A stretch of 64,000 nt of DNA from Poindextera sp965277425 (GCA_965277425.1 CBDICR010000004.1:186001-250000); one strand, 5' to 3'; shown: positions 43,157-52,510, numbered from the stretch's first letter. Notes: a model not told the origin generated them from the sequence alone. Numbers and translations: made by a program.

Positions 43157-45417
43157 AGCAGCGTCTCGGCCCGCACCGGCAGGTCGCGCACCCGCTTGCC
43201 GGTGGCGTGGAAAACCGCGTTCGCCACCGCCGCGTTCATGCCGACGATGCCGACCTCGCCGATGCCCTTGACGCCCAGGGGATTCACCCGGTCGTCCTCT
43301 TCGCGCACCATGATCACCTGCAGGTCGGGCACGTCGGCGTTCACCGGGATCAGATAGTCGGCGAGGTTGTCGTTGACGTAGCGTGCCGATCGCCTGTCGA
43401 TCTCGGTCGCCTCGTGCAGGGCCGATGACAGGCCCCAGATGGCGCCGCCCATGAACTGGCTGTAGGCGGTCAGGGGATTGACGATGGTTCCGGCGGCGAA
43501 GGCTGAGACCACGCGCGATGCGCGGACCTCGCGCGTGCGGCTGTGCACGCGCACCTCCACCAGATGGCAGCCGAAGGCATAGGCGGTGACGTCCGTGCGG
43601 TCGCCCCCGCGCAGCATCGGCGCCTGGCCCTTGTAGAGGGCGGCGAGGGCCGAGGCCGGCAGGCCCTGCGGCAGGTTTTCCGCATGCACCTCGAGCGCCC
43701 CGCCGGTGACGCGGCCGAGCGCCTTGGCCAAGGGCTCCTTGCGCCCGTCGGGTCCGACAAGCCCGGCGGACGCCAGCCTCAAGGTCGCCGGATCGGCCCC
43801 GGCGAAGGCGCTCGTTGCGTCGGCCACGGCCGCGGCGGCGATGCGCGCGCGCACCGCCTCGCAGGCCTTGGCGGCGACGTGAACCGTCGAGGCGGCGTTG
43901 TTGGAGCCGCCGGCGACCGGCACGGGCGGCAGGTCGCTGTCGCCGAGGCTGACCTTGACCTTCTCGATGGGCAGGCCGAGCGAATGGGCCACGGTAAGGC
44001 CCACGGTCGTATAGGCGCCGGTGCCGATCTCGTGCGCGGCGAGGCCGATGCTCGCCTGGCCGTCCGGGGTCAGCGAAAGCCGCGCCGCGGCTGGTCCGAT
44101 GTTGGACGGGTAGGCCGCCGTGGCGCAGCCCCAGCCGACCAGCCAGTCGCCGTCGCGCATGGCGCCGGGACGCCGGTCGCGTCTGCTCCAGCCGAACCGC
44201 TCGGCGGCGGCGTCGAAACACTTCATCAGCGAACGGCTGGAAAAGGGCTTGCCGTCGACCGGGTCGGTCTGGGTGTCGTTCACCCGGCGAAGCTCGATCG
44301 GATCCATCTCCAGCGCATAGGCCAGTTCGTCCATCGCGCTTTCCAGGGCGAACATATAGGGCGTGTCCGGCGGCGCGCGCATGAAGCCGGGCGTGTTGCG
44401 GTCGGCATGCACGACGCTGACCTGGGTGGCGATGTTCGGGCAGGCGTACATGCGCGCCGTCGTCTCGGTGCCGGAGACGTTGTAGCCAGAGGGCCGCGAG
44501 GTCACCTCCCAGCCTTCGTGGCTGAGGCCGACCAGCCGGCCGTCGTGGGTCGCGCCCAGTTGCACACGGTGGCGGGTCTCGGCGCGGTAGGTGGCGATGG
44601 TGAAGCCCTGGTCGCGCGTCGCCACCAGCTTGACCGGCCGCCGCAGCCGCCGGGCCGCGATGGCGATCCAGGCCGTGCGCGAGGTCGTGCCGCCGCGCGA
44701 GCCGAAGGCGCCGCCGACGAAGCGCGAGACGGTGCGCACATCGGCCGGGTCCATGCCCAGCTGCTTGGCCACCGCCGCCTTCAGGCCGTACATCGACTGG
44801 CTCGGCTCGTAGATGGTCAGTTTCGGCCCGTCCCAGACGCAGGTCGTGGTGAAGAGCTCGATCGGGTTGTGATGCTGGGTGGGCGTCGAATAGCGCGCAT
44901 CGACCTTGACCGGGGCTGCGGCCAGCGCCGCCGCGGCGTCGCCCTTGGCCGGGCCCTTTTTCGGCTTGGCGCCGCCGGCCGGCTCGACCGTGACGCCGGG
45001 GCTGTCGAAGGTGGCGCTGGGCGGCTCGGGCAGGTAGTCGACCTTGACCCGGTTGGCGGCCTCGCGCGCGGCCTCGAAGCTGTCGGCGACGACGATGGCG
45101 ATGATCTGGCCGTCGTGCCAGATCCGGTCGCTCTCCAGCGTGGTCGTGGTCGCGCCGCCGCCCATCTGCGGCGGCGGCTTGGCCTCCTGGCCGACATTGT
45201 CGTGGGTGAGGATGTCGAGCACGCCGGGTGTGGCGCGCGCCTCCTCCAGCTTCAGCGCCCCGACCCGGCCGCGCGAAATGGCGCTGGTGACCAGCCAGGC
45301 ATAGGCCGGGTTGGCGACCGGCTCGTCGGAGCCGTAGCGCGCCTGGCCGGTGACCTTGGCCGGCCCGTCGATGCGCGGGACGGGCTTGCCGAACAGCCGA
45401 AGCGCTTCCTGCGACAC
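43153..45417 (-). CDS. paoC: Molybdopterin subunit of a PaoABC-type aldehyde oxidoreductase
   Basis: A 754-residue molybdenum hydroxylase large subunit (xanthine oxidase superfamily). Seen: LFGKPVPRIDGPAKVTGQARYGSDEP at the start, FVGGAFGSRGGTTSRTAWIAIAARRLRRPVKLVATRDQ for cofactor binding, the FMRAPPDTPYMFALESAMDELA loop and GVKGIGEVGIVGMNAAVANAVFHATG with the catalytic Glu near the end. It oxidises aldehydes to acids with water. Follows the FAD subunit by 2 bp. PaoABC of E. coli is periplasmic, exported as a complex by the Tat signal on subunit A. Confidence 0.9.
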   Translation of the reverse strand: MSQEALRLFGKPVPRIDGPAKVTGQARYGSDEPVANPAYAWLVTSAISRGRVGALKLEEARATPGVLDILTHDNVGQEAKPPPQMGGGATTTTLESDRIWHDGQIIAIVVADSFEAAREAANRVKVDYLPEPPSATFDSPGVTVEPAGGAKPKKGPAKGDAAAALAAAPVKVDARYSTPTQHHNPIELFTTTCVWDGPKLTIYEPSQSMYGLKAAVAKQLGMDPADVRTVSRFVGGAFGSRGGTTSRTAWIAIAARRLRRPVKLVATRDQGFTIATYRAETRHRVQLGATHDGRLVGLSHEGWEVTSRPSGYNVSGTETTARMYACPNIATQVSVVHADRNTPGFMRAPPDTPYMFALESAMDELAYALEMDPIELRRVNDTQTDPVDGKPFSSRSLMKCFDAAAERFGWSRRDRRPGAMRDGDWLVGWGCATAAYPSNIGPAAARLSLTPDGQASIGLAAHEIGTGAYTTVGLTVAHSLGLPIEKVKVSLGDSDLPPVPVAGGSNNAASTVHVAAKACEAVRARIAAAAVADATSAFAGADPATLRLASAGLVGPDGRKEPLAKALGRVTGGALEVHAENLPQGLPASALAALYKGQAPMLRGGDRTDVTAYAFGCHLVEVRVHSRTREVRASRVVSAFAAGTIVNPLTAYSQFMGGAIWGLSSALHEATEIDRRSARYVNDNLADYLIPVNADVPDLQVIMVREEDDRVNPLGVKGIGEVGIVGMNAAVANAVFHATGKRVRDLPVRAETLL

Positions 45418-45419
45418 CG

Positions 45420-46433
45420 TCAGGCCTCCATCGTCTTGGCCTGCATCAGCGCGCGCACCAGGGTGCGGCGGCCGAGCTCGGGCTTGTAATCGTTGTCGCC
45501 ATGGGTGACCGCGCCGGCCAGCGCGGCCTGGGCGGCGGCCTGGGCGTTGGCTTCGGTCAGCGGCTGGCCGGTCAGCAGGGCTTCGGCCTCACGGGCGCGC
45601 CAGGGGCGATAGGCCATGCCGCCCAGGCCGATCCGCGCCTGCCGCACCACCTCGCCGTCGAGATCCAGCGCCACGGCGGCCGAGGCGATGGCGAATTCGT
45701 AGGACTGCCGGTCGCGGATCTTCAGATAGAGCGAGCGGCGCGTCCAGGGGCCGGCGGGGACCTGAAAGGCGGTGATCACTTCGCCGGGAGCCAGCGTGGT
45801 TTCCAGCTGCGGCTGCCCCGCCGCTGGCCGATGCAGGGCCTCGAAGGCGATCAGGCGCGGACGGCCTTGGCCGCTCAGCTCCACCTGGGCGTCCAGGGCG
45901 ACGAGCGCGACGGCGAAGTCGCCGGGATACTGGGCGATGCAGGCGTCGTCGACGCCGAGAACGGCGTGGTTGCGGTTGAAGCCGCCGATGGCCGTGCAGC
46001 CCGAACCGGGCTCGCGCTTGTTGCAGGCGGTCCAGCTCGGGTCGCGATAATAGGGGCAGCGGGTGCGTTGCAGGACGTTGCCGCCCAGGGTCGCCATGTT
46101 TCGCAGCTGGGCGCTGGCGGCGAGCTGCAGGGATTGGGCGATCATCGGATAGTCGTGCAGCACGGCGGGATGCTCGGCCGCCGCCGACATCTTGGCCAGC
46201 GCGCCTAGCCTGAGGTCATCCGGCCCGGCCTCGATGGCGCCGTGGCGGCCTTGCAGCGGGGTGATGTCGACCAGCCGGCGCGGCCGCAACACGTCCAGCT
46301 TCATCAGGTCGACCAGCGTCGTTCCGCCGGCCAGGAACTGCACGCGCGCGTCGGTCTGGCCCTGGCCGGTCTCGCGGCCCTGGCGGGCGGCCTGGCCGAC
46401 ATCGTCGGCGCGCTCATAGGTGAAGGGGCGCAT
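45420..46433 (-). CDS. paoB: FAD-binding subunit of the aldehyde oxidoreductase
   Basis: A 337-residue FAD-binding subunit (CODH-medium type). FLAGGTTLVDLMKLDVLRPRRLVDI and LGALAKMSAAAEHP fit the FAD fold; QLRNMATLGGNVLQRTRCPYYRDPSWTACNKR carries the segment that in PaoB binds an extra 4Fe-4S cluster, with Cys in TRCPYYRD and WTACNKREPGSGCTAIGG. ATG 46433 overlaps the Fe-S subunit stop by 1 bp (TGATG). The extra-cluster cysteines support a PaoB-like rather than a plain xanthine dehydrogenase FAD subunit. Confidence 0.9.
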   Translation of the reverse strand: MRPFTYERADDVGQAARQGRETGQGQTDARVQFLAGGTTLVDLMKLDVLRPRRLVDITPLQGRHGAIEAGPDDLRLGALAKMSAAAEHPAVLHDYPMIAQSLQLAASAQLRNMATLGGNVLQRTRCPYYRDPSWTACNKREPGSGCTAIGGFNRNHAVLGVDDACIAQYPGDFAVALVALDAQVELSGQGRPRLIAFEALHRPAAGQPQLETTLAPGEVITAFQVPAGPWTRRSLYLKIRDRQSYEFAIASAAVALDLDGEVVRQARIGLGGMAYRPWRAREAEALLTGQPLTEANAQAAAQAALAGAVTHGDNDYKPELGRRTLVRALMQAKTMEA

Positions 46434-47035
46434 CAGCCGCGCCGCATCCGGTCGCGGCCCTGACGGACCGCCTCGACGATGCGCGGATAGGCGGCGCAGC
46501 GGCAAAGGTTGCCGCTCATATATTCGCGGATATCGGCGTCGGTTTCCGCATGGCCCTCGGCGACGCAGGCGAGCGCCGACATGATCTGGCCGGGCGTGCA
46601 GTAGCCGCACTGGAAGCCGTCATGGTCGATGAAGGCCTGCTGCATGGGATGCAGGGCGCCGTCCGCCTCGGCCAGGCCCTCGATGGTGGTGATCCTGCGC
46701 CCCTGAACGGCGACGGCCAGCGTCAGGCAGGACAGGACCCTGCGGCCGTCGACGTGCACGGTGCAGGCGCCGCACTGGCCCTGGTCGCAGCCCTTTTTCG
46801 AGCCGGTCAGCTGCAGGTGCTCGCGCAGGGCGTCGAGCAGAGCGGTGCGGGTGTCGAGCGTGCGCCGATAGTCGCGGCCGTTGACGTTCAGGACCACCTC
46901 GGTCTTTCCGTCGGCCGCGACGCGCTGTTCGGGGCCGGGCGCCGCCTTGGCGATCACCGGCGCCGCGGCCATGCCTGCCGTCGCGCCAAGGAGAAGCCTG
47001 CGGCTGGGGCCGCGGAGGTCGGTGGAGTCATCCAT
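46433..47035 (-). CDS. paoA: 2Fe-2S subunit of the aldehyde oxidoreductase, Tat-exported
   Basis: A 200-residue subunit with a Tat signal (SRRLLLGATAGMAAAPVIA, twin Arg) and two 2Fe-2S domains: the plant-type GCDQGQCGACTVHVDGRRVLSC and the alpha-helical FQCGYCTPGQIMSAL...NLCRCAAYPRIVEAV. It passes electrons between molybdopterin and FAD. Order A-B-C and the Tat signal match E. coli PaoABC, so the whole enzyme is probably periplasmic and detoxifies aldehydes. A MoCo chaperone (PaoD/XdhC) is not adjacent. Confidence 0.92.
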   Translation of the reverse strand: MDDSTDLRGPSRRLLLGATAGMAAAPVIAKAAPGPEQRVAADGKTEVVLNVNGRDYRRTLDTRTALLDALREHLQLTGSKKGCDQGQCGACTVHVDGRRVLSCLTLAVAVQGRRITTIEGLAEADGALHPMQQAFIDHDGFQCGYCTPGQIMSALACVAEGHAETDADIREYMSGNLCRCAAYPRIVEAVRQGRDRMRRG

Positions 47036-47095
47036 GTGGGCCTGCTGCCTGAGCTTCCCGTAGAAGCGCCGAGCCGCCGTCCCGGTTCCGACCGT

Positions 47096-48514
47096 TCAGG
47101 TTCGTGGGACGCCGCCGCGCCGCGGCCGCGAGCCTGGCTCCTGGCGCGGTAGGCTCTGTTCGGCCGGCACGGCGGGCGGCGGCAGGGTCATCACCCGCAT
47201 CTGCGCCAAGTGCAGCGCCTGCTGCGTTTCCGGCATGTGCGGGATGTCGAACCGGGGCGCGGCGCCGAAGCCGAAGGCGCTTGTCAGGTCGCCGGTGGTC
47301 TCGCGCCGCCATTTGGTCAGGTTGGGGATCTCGACGCCGAAGCGGGCTTCGAGCAGGCGCAAGGTCGAGGTGTGGTCGAACACGTCCCCGCAGACATAGC
47401 CGCCGCGGCTGAACGGCGAGATCACCGTGCAGGGCACGCGAAAGCCGAGGCCGACCGGCAGGCCCCGGACGAATTCGCCGGGGGTTCCCGGCGGCGGGGT
47501 CGGCGGCGCGACGTGATCGAACAATCCGTCGTTTTCGTCATAGTTGAGGATCAGGGCCGTCTTCGCCCAGAGCCTCGGATTCGACCAGAGCGCCGCCAGC
47601 ACCTGGGCGGTATGGTCCTCGCCGGCCGCCGGCAGATAGTCGGGATGCTCGCTGAGGTCCGACGGCGGAACGATCCAGGTCACCTGGGGAATGTTTCCGG
47701 TGCGCAGATCCGAAAGCAGCTCGTAAAACGGCCGGTCCCGCAGGGCGTTTTCGTACAGGGCCGAGCTTCGCGGCGCCTGCTGGTACTGGGTGCAGAACTT
47801 CAGCACATTGCATTCGTAGTCGTCGAAGTCGTGATAGACGCGCCAGCTCACGCCCGCCCGCTGCAGCCGTTCCGGATAGGTCTCCCAGGAATAGGCCTTG
47901 CCCGTATTGTCGATCGCCGGCCCGCCGTTCAGGCCGTCCGGATCGTTTGTGGCCGTCATCAGGTAGAAGCGGTTCGGGTGGGTCGGTCCGAGTACGGAGC
48001 AATGATAGCCGTCGCAGAGGGTGAAGGCGTCGGCGAGCGCGTAATAGTAGGGGATGTCCTCGCGCGTGAAATGGCCCATGGTCAGGGGGCCGCGGTCGCC
48101 GTCGGCGGCGCGGTGAGCTGCGATCCAGTGGTCCATCGCCCCGCCGTTCAAGGCGGCGTGCTGGGTGGTCCAGGCGTGGCTGAGATTCTCCACCCGCTGG
48201 CCGCTGGTGCGGCGGGTGTTCATCCGGAAGGGCAAGACGTAGCCGTCCGCGTGGTTCGCGTCCGCCTGCCGGAACAGCGAGCCGCCGTCGAGGCGCCGCG
48301 CGGTGGGATCGTCGAACCCCCGCACGCCGCGCAACGACCCGAAATAGTGGTCGAAGGCGCGGTTCTCCTTCATCAAGATGATGATGTGATCGATGTCGCT
48401 CAGCTTCGAGGCCGCGCCGCCGCTCGCCGCGCCGGCGAGGCCGGGCGTGGCGCCGCCGAGCGCGGCGGCCGCGGCGCCCGTCTGGATCAGGCGGCGGCGA
48501 ACGATTCCGGGCAT
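47096..48514 (-). CDS. Phospholipase C/acid phosphatase-family enzyme, Tat type (paralog 1)
   Basis: A 472-residue secreted phosphoesterase of the AcpA/phospholipase C superfamily. A twin-arginine export signal (VRRRLIQTGAAAAALGG) is followed by DIDHIIILMKENRAFDHYFGSLRGVRGF, GPLTMGHFTREDIPYYYALADAFTLCDGYHCS and LILNYDENDGLFDHVAPP, all diagnostic metal and active-site blocks. It lacks the C-terminal DUF756 repeats of long phospholipases C, so it is a single catalytic domain. Substrate phosphatidylcholine, sphingomyelin or another phosphoester; unproven. It is divergent from the lipocalin gene and a paralog of the 49243 gene. Confidence 0.88.
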   Translation of the reverse strand: MPGIVRRRLIQTGAAAAALGGATPGLAGAASGGAASKLSDIDHIIILMKENRAFDHYFGSLRGVRGFDDPTARRLDGGSLFRQADANHADGYVLPFRMNTRRTSGQRVENLSHAWTTQHAALNGGAMDHWIAAHRAADGDRGPLTMGHFTREDIPYYYALADAFTLCDGYHCSVLGPTHPNRFYLMTATNDPDGLNGGPAIDNTGKAYSWETYPERLQRAGVSWRVYHDFDDYECNVLKFCTQYQQAPRSSALYENALRDRPFYELLSDLRTGNIPQVTWIVPPSDLSEHPDYLPAAGEDHTAQVLAALWSNPRLWAKTALILNYDENDGLFDHVAPPTPPPGTPGEFVRGLPVGLGFRVPCTVISPFSRGGYVCGDVFDHTSTLRLLEARFGVEIPNLTKWRRETTGDLTSAFGFGAAPRFDIPHMPETQQALHLAQMRVMTLPPPAVPAEQSLPRQEPGSRPRRGGVPRT

Positions 48515-48600
48515 GGGCGCATCACTCCAGGGGACTCAAGGCGGCGCGGCAGCATCCTCGCTTCCGGCAACACTTTGAAGACGGCGGGCGTTGTTCGCCC

Positions 48601-49164
48601 ATGAAGCTTCGCCGCGCCGCCTGGCCGCTCGCCTTGATCTCCGTCACCGCGGCGGCGCTGGCGGCCACCGCCGCCGTCGCTCGACTGCGCCCGCCGGTGG
48701 GCAATCGCGCCGTCCCGCAGCCGGCAAAGCCGGTCGATCTCGGCCGCTATGCCGGGGTCTGGTATGAGATCGGCCGCTACGAGAACAGTTTCGAGCGCGG
48801 CTGCGAGGCGGTCAGCGCCGAATACCGGCTGGGCGACGACGGCCTGGTGCAGGTGGTGAACGCTTGCCGCCAGGGCGGCGTCGACGGCCCGATCCGGGTC
48901 GCCAGGGGCCGCGCCAAGGTCGTGCCGGGCAGCGGCGGCGCCAAGTTGAAGGTCTCGTTCTTCGGCCCCTTCTTCATCGGCGACTATTGGGTGCTCGACC
49001 ACGGCGAGGCCTATGACTGGTCGATCGTCGGCGAACCGTCGGGACGTTATCTGTGGCTGCTGACCCGTTCGGCCGAGCCCACGCCGGCGATGCGAGCGCT
49101 GATTCAGGCTCGTGTGCGGGAGCTTGGCTACGACAGCGACCGCATCCGGCCAACAGGTCACTAG
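48601..49164 (+). CDS. Lipocalin family protein (Blc-like)
   Basis: A 187-residue lipocalin. After a hydrophobic signal or anchor (PLALISVTAAALAATAAVA, no Cys lipobox) comes the family's first motif GRYAGVWYEIGRYENSFERGCEAVSAEYRLGDDG, the GxW pattern, then strands ending at FFGPFFIGDYWVLDHGEAYDWSIVGEPSGRYLWLLTRS and the helix TPAMRALIQARVRELGYD. Bacterial lipocalins bind lipids such as lysophospholipids in the envelope. It lies between two phospholipase-like genes, divergent from one and 78 bp before the other. Confidence 0.92.
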   Translation: MKLRRAAWPLALISVTAAALAATAAVARLRPPVGNRAVPQPAKPVDLGRYAGVWYEIGRYENSFERGCEAVSAEYRLGDDGLVQVVNACRQGGVDGPIRVARGRAKVVPGSGGAKLKVSFFGPFFIGDYWVLDHGEAYDWSIVGEPSGRYLWLLTRSAEPTPAMRALIQARVRELGYDSDRIRPTGH

Positions 49165-49242
49165 ACGCCCGCCCGTTGTCGGTCGCGTGGCCGGCGAATT
49201 CGGCTATGGTCGCGCTGTTGAGCGGGCTTACGGGACGAGACC

Positions 49243-51324
49243 ATGACCGATGCGCTGGACGGCCGGCGAGAATTTCTCAAGCTGGCGGCCGGCGCGGCCG
49301 TGGGGTCGGCCGCCCTGCCGCCGGCGATCGCCCAGGCGCTCGCCCTGCCGGCGCGGCGTCTCAGCGGCACGCTCCAGGACGTCGAGCACATCGTCATCCT
49401 GATGCAGGAAAACCGCGCCTTCGACCATTATTTCGGGACCTTGCGCGGCGTGCGCGGCTACGGCGACCCGCGCGCCATCACCCTGCCCAGCGGCCAGCCC
49501 GTGTGGATGCAGCCGACCAAGGACGGCAAGGGCGTCGTCAGCCCCTTCCACCTGGACTCGGCCGCCAGCCGCGCCCAGACCCTCTACAGTCTCGACCATA
49601 GCTGGAAGGGCTCTCACCCCCGCTGGAAGCACTACGACGCCTGGATCCCCGCCAAGGGCCCGCTGACCATGGGCCATTTCACCCGCGCGGACCTGCCCTT
49701 CTATTACGCGCTCGCCGACGCCTTCACGATCTGCGACGGCTATCACTGCTCGATCTTCGGCCCCACCAATCCGAACCGGCTCTTCCTGTTCAGCGGCACC
49801 AGCGGCCTGGGGGCCGGCGACGACGGCCGCACCGTGGTCGACAACTCGCCGCTGGAACCCAACGAGACCGCCGATCCCCGCAACGACGCCAAGGGATTCA
49901 AGGGATTGGGCTGGACCACCTATGCCGAGCGGCTGCAGGCGGCCGGAGTCTCCTGGCGCGTCTATCAGGAGTGGGACAATTACGGCGACAACGGCCTGGC
50001 CTATTTCGCCCGGTTTCGCGGCCTTGAGGAGGATTCGCCGCTCTATCGGCGCGGCCGCGCCTGGGCGGCGGGCTCGGACGCGGCCAACGCCAAGGCCTCG
50101 GAGGGCCAATACCTGGTGGCGGAATTCGCCGCCGACGTCGCCGCCGATCGCCTGCCGCAGGTCTCCTGGATCGTCGCGCCCTATAAGCTCTGCGAGCACC
50201 CGGAGGCGAGCCCGGCCCGGGGCGAATACCTCACCGCCCGCCTGATCGCGGCGCTGGCGGCCAACCCCGCCGTCTGGGCCAAGACCGCCTTCATCCTGAA
50301 CTACGACGAGAACGACGGCTTTTTCGACCATGTGCCGCCGATCATCCCTACCGCCGGCCCGGCCATCGGCAAGAGCACGGTGGACGCGACCGGCGAGGTT
50401 TATCATGGCGAGCCGGTCGGCCTTGGCCCGCGCGTGCCCGCCATCGTGGTCTCGCCCTGGACCAAGGGCGGCTACGTGAATTCCCAGGTGTTCGACCATA
50501 CCTCGGTGATCCGCCTCATCGAGGCGCGGTTCGGCGTCGCCGAGCCGAACATCACGCCCTGGCGCCGCGCGGTCACCGGCGACCTGACCAGCGTGTTCGA
50601 TTTCGCCACGCCCAACGCCCGCCGTCCGCGCAGCCTGCCCGACGCCTCGAGCCTGCCGGCGGTCCCGGACGCGGAAGAGGCGAAGAAACTGCCCTGGCCC
50701 AAGGCGCCGGACGGCGCTCAGCCCATCCCGCGCCAGGAAGCGGGGCAGCGGCCGGCGCGGGCGCTTCCCTACGCCTTCGCGGTCAGCAGTCGCGTGCTGC
50801 CCGAGGGCCTCGCCCTGACCATCGCCAATACGGGTGCGGCGGGCGCGGGGTTCATCCTTTATGCGGGGAAGGGTGGGGAGCCGCGGTTCTACACGGTCGA
50901 GGCGGGCAAGAGCCTGACGGACCTTATCCCGCTCGATCAGGGCGCCTACGATTTCGAGCTGCACGGCCCGAACGGCTTTCTGCGCGGGTTTCGCGGCGAC
51001 GGGCGGACGGACCGCGCAAACCCCGAGGCGCACGCCGCGTTCGACCCGGCGCGCGGGCGCCTGATGATCACCCTGACCAACGACGCCGATGCGCCGGCGA
51101 TGGTCGAGGTCGCGCCGAATGAATATCTGAGCGCGCCCGCACGCCGATACAGCCTCGCCGCTCGCGGCGTGAAAACCGACGCCTGGGATATCCGCACGAG
51201 CGGCCACTGGTATGATTTCACCGTGACGGGGGCCCATGATCCATCGTTCGAGCGCCGTCTGGCCGGCCACGGCGAGGACGGCCGGACGAGCCTCAGTGAC
51301 CCCGCCTTCGGCAAACCGGTCTGA
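49243..51324 (+). CDS. Phosphocholine-type phospholipase C, long form, Tat type (paralog 2)
   Basis: A 693-residue secreted phospholipase C. Tat signal (GRREFLKLAAGAAVGSAAL), catalytic domain with DVEHIVILMQENRAFDHYFGTLRGVRGY, GPLTMGHFTRADLPFYYALADAFTICDGYHCS and FILNYDENDGFFDHVPP, then two C-terminal DUF756-type beta domains (about residues 500-600, RALPYAFAVSSRVLPEGLAL, and 605-690, EAHAAFDPARGRLMITLTND). This is the PlcH/PlcN layout; those enzymes hydrolyse phosphatidylcholine and sphingomyelin. It follows the lipocalin by 78 bp. No PlcR-type chaperone is adjacent. Confidence 0.92.
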   Translation: MTDALDGRREFLKLAAGAAVGSAALPPAIAQALALPARRLSGTLQDVEHIVILMQENRAFDHYFGTLRGVRGYGDPRAITLPSGQPVWMQPTKDGKGVVSPFHLDSAASRAQTLYSLDHSWKGSHPRWKHYDAWIPAKGPLTMGHFTRADLPFYYALADAFTICDGYHCSIFGPTNPNRLFLFSGTSGLGAGDDGRTVVDNSPLEPNETADPRNDAKGFKGLGWTTYAERLQAAGVSWRVYQEWDNYGDNGLAYFARFRGLEEDSPLYRRGRAWAAGSDAANAKASEGQYLVAEFAADVAADRLPQVSWIVAPYKLCEHPEASPARGEYLTARLIAALAANPAVWAKTAFILNYDENDGFFDHVPPIIPTAGPAIGKSTVDATGEVYHGEPVGLGPRVPAIVVSPWTKGGYVNSQVFDHTSVIRLIEARFGVAEPNITPWRRAVTGDLTSVFDFATPNARRPRSLPDASSLPAVPDAEEAKKLPWPKAPDGAQPIPRQEAGQRPARALPYAFAVSSRVLPEGLALTIANTGAAGAGFILYAGKGGEPRFYTVEAGKSLTDLIPLDQGAYDFELHGPNGFLRGFRGDGRTDRANPEAHAAFDPARGRLMITLTNDADAPAMVEVAPNEYLSAPARRYSLAARGVKTDAWDIRTSGHWYDFTVTGAHDPSFERRLAGHGEDGRTSLSDPAFGKPV

Positions 51325-51444
51325 TCGGCGCCAAATTAAGCTTTTCCGCTTCCAATCTTCGCCAGCGAATGAGACGAGGCGCTCGCTCGGGCGTTACCCG
51401 ACCCAGGAACAGTTGTTTTCACCAGTGCGCCCCCGCGAAAGCCC

Positions 51445-51792
51445 ATGACCGATAAGCCCCGGCGTCCCATCCTGCATCTGAAGTTTCCGCCCGCGACGCC
51501 TGTCGCCGTCCCCGGCGCCCCGGTCGCCGCACCCGCGCGCGCGCCCAAGACGCTGACCTGGAAGTGCAAGCCGTGCGGCAAGCCTTTTCAGGTCTTGAAC
51601 GAACTGGCCGACGAGGACTCGGTGCGCTGTCCCGCCTGCAATGCCAGGCTGGGTCTGGCCGCCGACTTTCGGGCCGACCCTCCTGAACTGGAGCGCATCC
51701 GGGCGCGGCTCGCCGTCGAGGCGCCCCCTCGGCCCGTCACGCCGCCCCGGTCAACCGGACGCGGGAGCATCGCGTCACGTAGGGGACGCTGA
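51445..51792 (+). CDS. Small zinc-ribbon protein
   Basis: A 115-residue protein with a Pro/Ala-rich N-terminal part (PATPVAVPGAPVAAPARAPK) and a four-cysteine zinc ribbon: WKCKPCGKPFQVLNELADEDSVRCPACNARLG (C-x2-C, about 21 residues, C-x2-C). The C-terminal part is disordered (PPRPVTPPRSTGRGSIASRRGR). No family known to me; probably binds nucleic acid or protein. Its last 56 bp overlap the 3' end of the convergent methyltransferase gene, so the tail is read as double coding. Confidence 0.72.
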   Translation: MTDKPRRPILHLKFPPATPVAVPGAPVAAPARAPKTLTWKCKPCGKPFQVLNELADEDSVRCPACNARLGLAADFRADPPELERIRARLAVEAPPRPVTPPRSTGRGSIASRRGR

Positions 51793-52483
51793 TCTCCGCC
51801 CCACCGGCGGTTGACGGATCGGTGTCGAGGAAATGCCGCACGGCGGCGAGCAGGTTCGCGCGCTCGGCCCGCGGCGCCACGATCACATAGCTGCGTGAGG
51901 CCAACAGATCGATCAGCGCGCTCGCGGTGGTCGATTGCCGCCAGGGCAGGTCGAACCGTTCTACCGGCCCGAACGGCGGCCCGATGCGGGGACTTTCGCT
52001 GTCGGCCTCGGAATTGTCGTGCTCGGGCTCAAGGCCGCTGAGGGCCTCCATCCAGGCGTCGCGGCGGTCGCGGATGTTCCAGATCAGGCCGAGCCGGCCG
52101 CCGGGCTTGAGCACCCGGGCGACCTCGGGGACGGCGCGAGCGGGATCGAACCAGTGCCAGGCCTGGCCGACGACGACGGCGTCGACGCTGGCGTCTTCAA
52201 GCGGGATCGCCTCGGCCGAGCCGGCGAGCACGGGCGTGTCCGGCAGGCCGCGGCTCAACTGCGCGCGCATGCCGTCGGACGGCTCGACCGCGACGACATC
52301 CAGGCCGCGCGCCCGGATCTGGCGGGTCAGCTTGCCCGTGCCCGCGCCGAGGTCGAGAACCCGCCTGGCGCCGCGCGGCAACAACCAGTCGACGGCGGCC
52401 TCGGGATAGGATGGCCGCGCGCGCTCATAGGCGTCCGCGGCGGCGCCGAACGAAGCCGCCCGGCTATCGGTTAGGCCGCTCAT
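51737..52483 (-). CDS. Class I SAM-dependent methyltransferase
   Basis: A 248-residue Rossmann methyltransferase of the UbiE/Methyltransf_11 type. Motif I is ARRVLDLGAGTGKLTRQIRARG, motif post-I VVAVEPSDGMRAQL, motif II/III SVDAVVVGQAWHWFDPARAVPEVARVLKPGGRLGLIWNIRDRRDAW. The substrate pocket part (RSYVIVAPRAERANLLAAVRHFL) is not diagnostic; trans-aconitate or small-molecule methyltransferases share it. 3' overlap of 56 bp with the zinc-ribbon gene. Confidence 0.9.
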   Translation of the reverse strand: MSGLTDSRAASFGAAADAYERARPSYPEAAVDWLLPRGARRVLDLGAGTGKLTRQIRARGLDVVAVEPSDGMRAQLSRGLPDTPVLAGSAEAIPLEDASVDAVVVGQAWHWFDPARAVPEVARVLKPGGRLGLIWNIRDRRDAWMEALSGLEPEHDNSEADSESPRIGPPFGPVERFDLPWRQSTTASALIDLLASRSYVIVAPRAERANLLAAVRHFLDTDPSTAGGAEISVPYVTRCSRVRLTGAA

Positions 52484-52510
52484 GCTGCTCGCCTCCTGAC
52501 CGGGGCCGGC

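Noticed and set aside
41327..44221. 964-codon - strand open frame across the phasin-like, MFS and paoC regions
   Set aside because: Pure antisense or out-of-frame shadow: Arg/Gly/Asp-rich composition, no domain, and it crosses unrelated genes on both strands.
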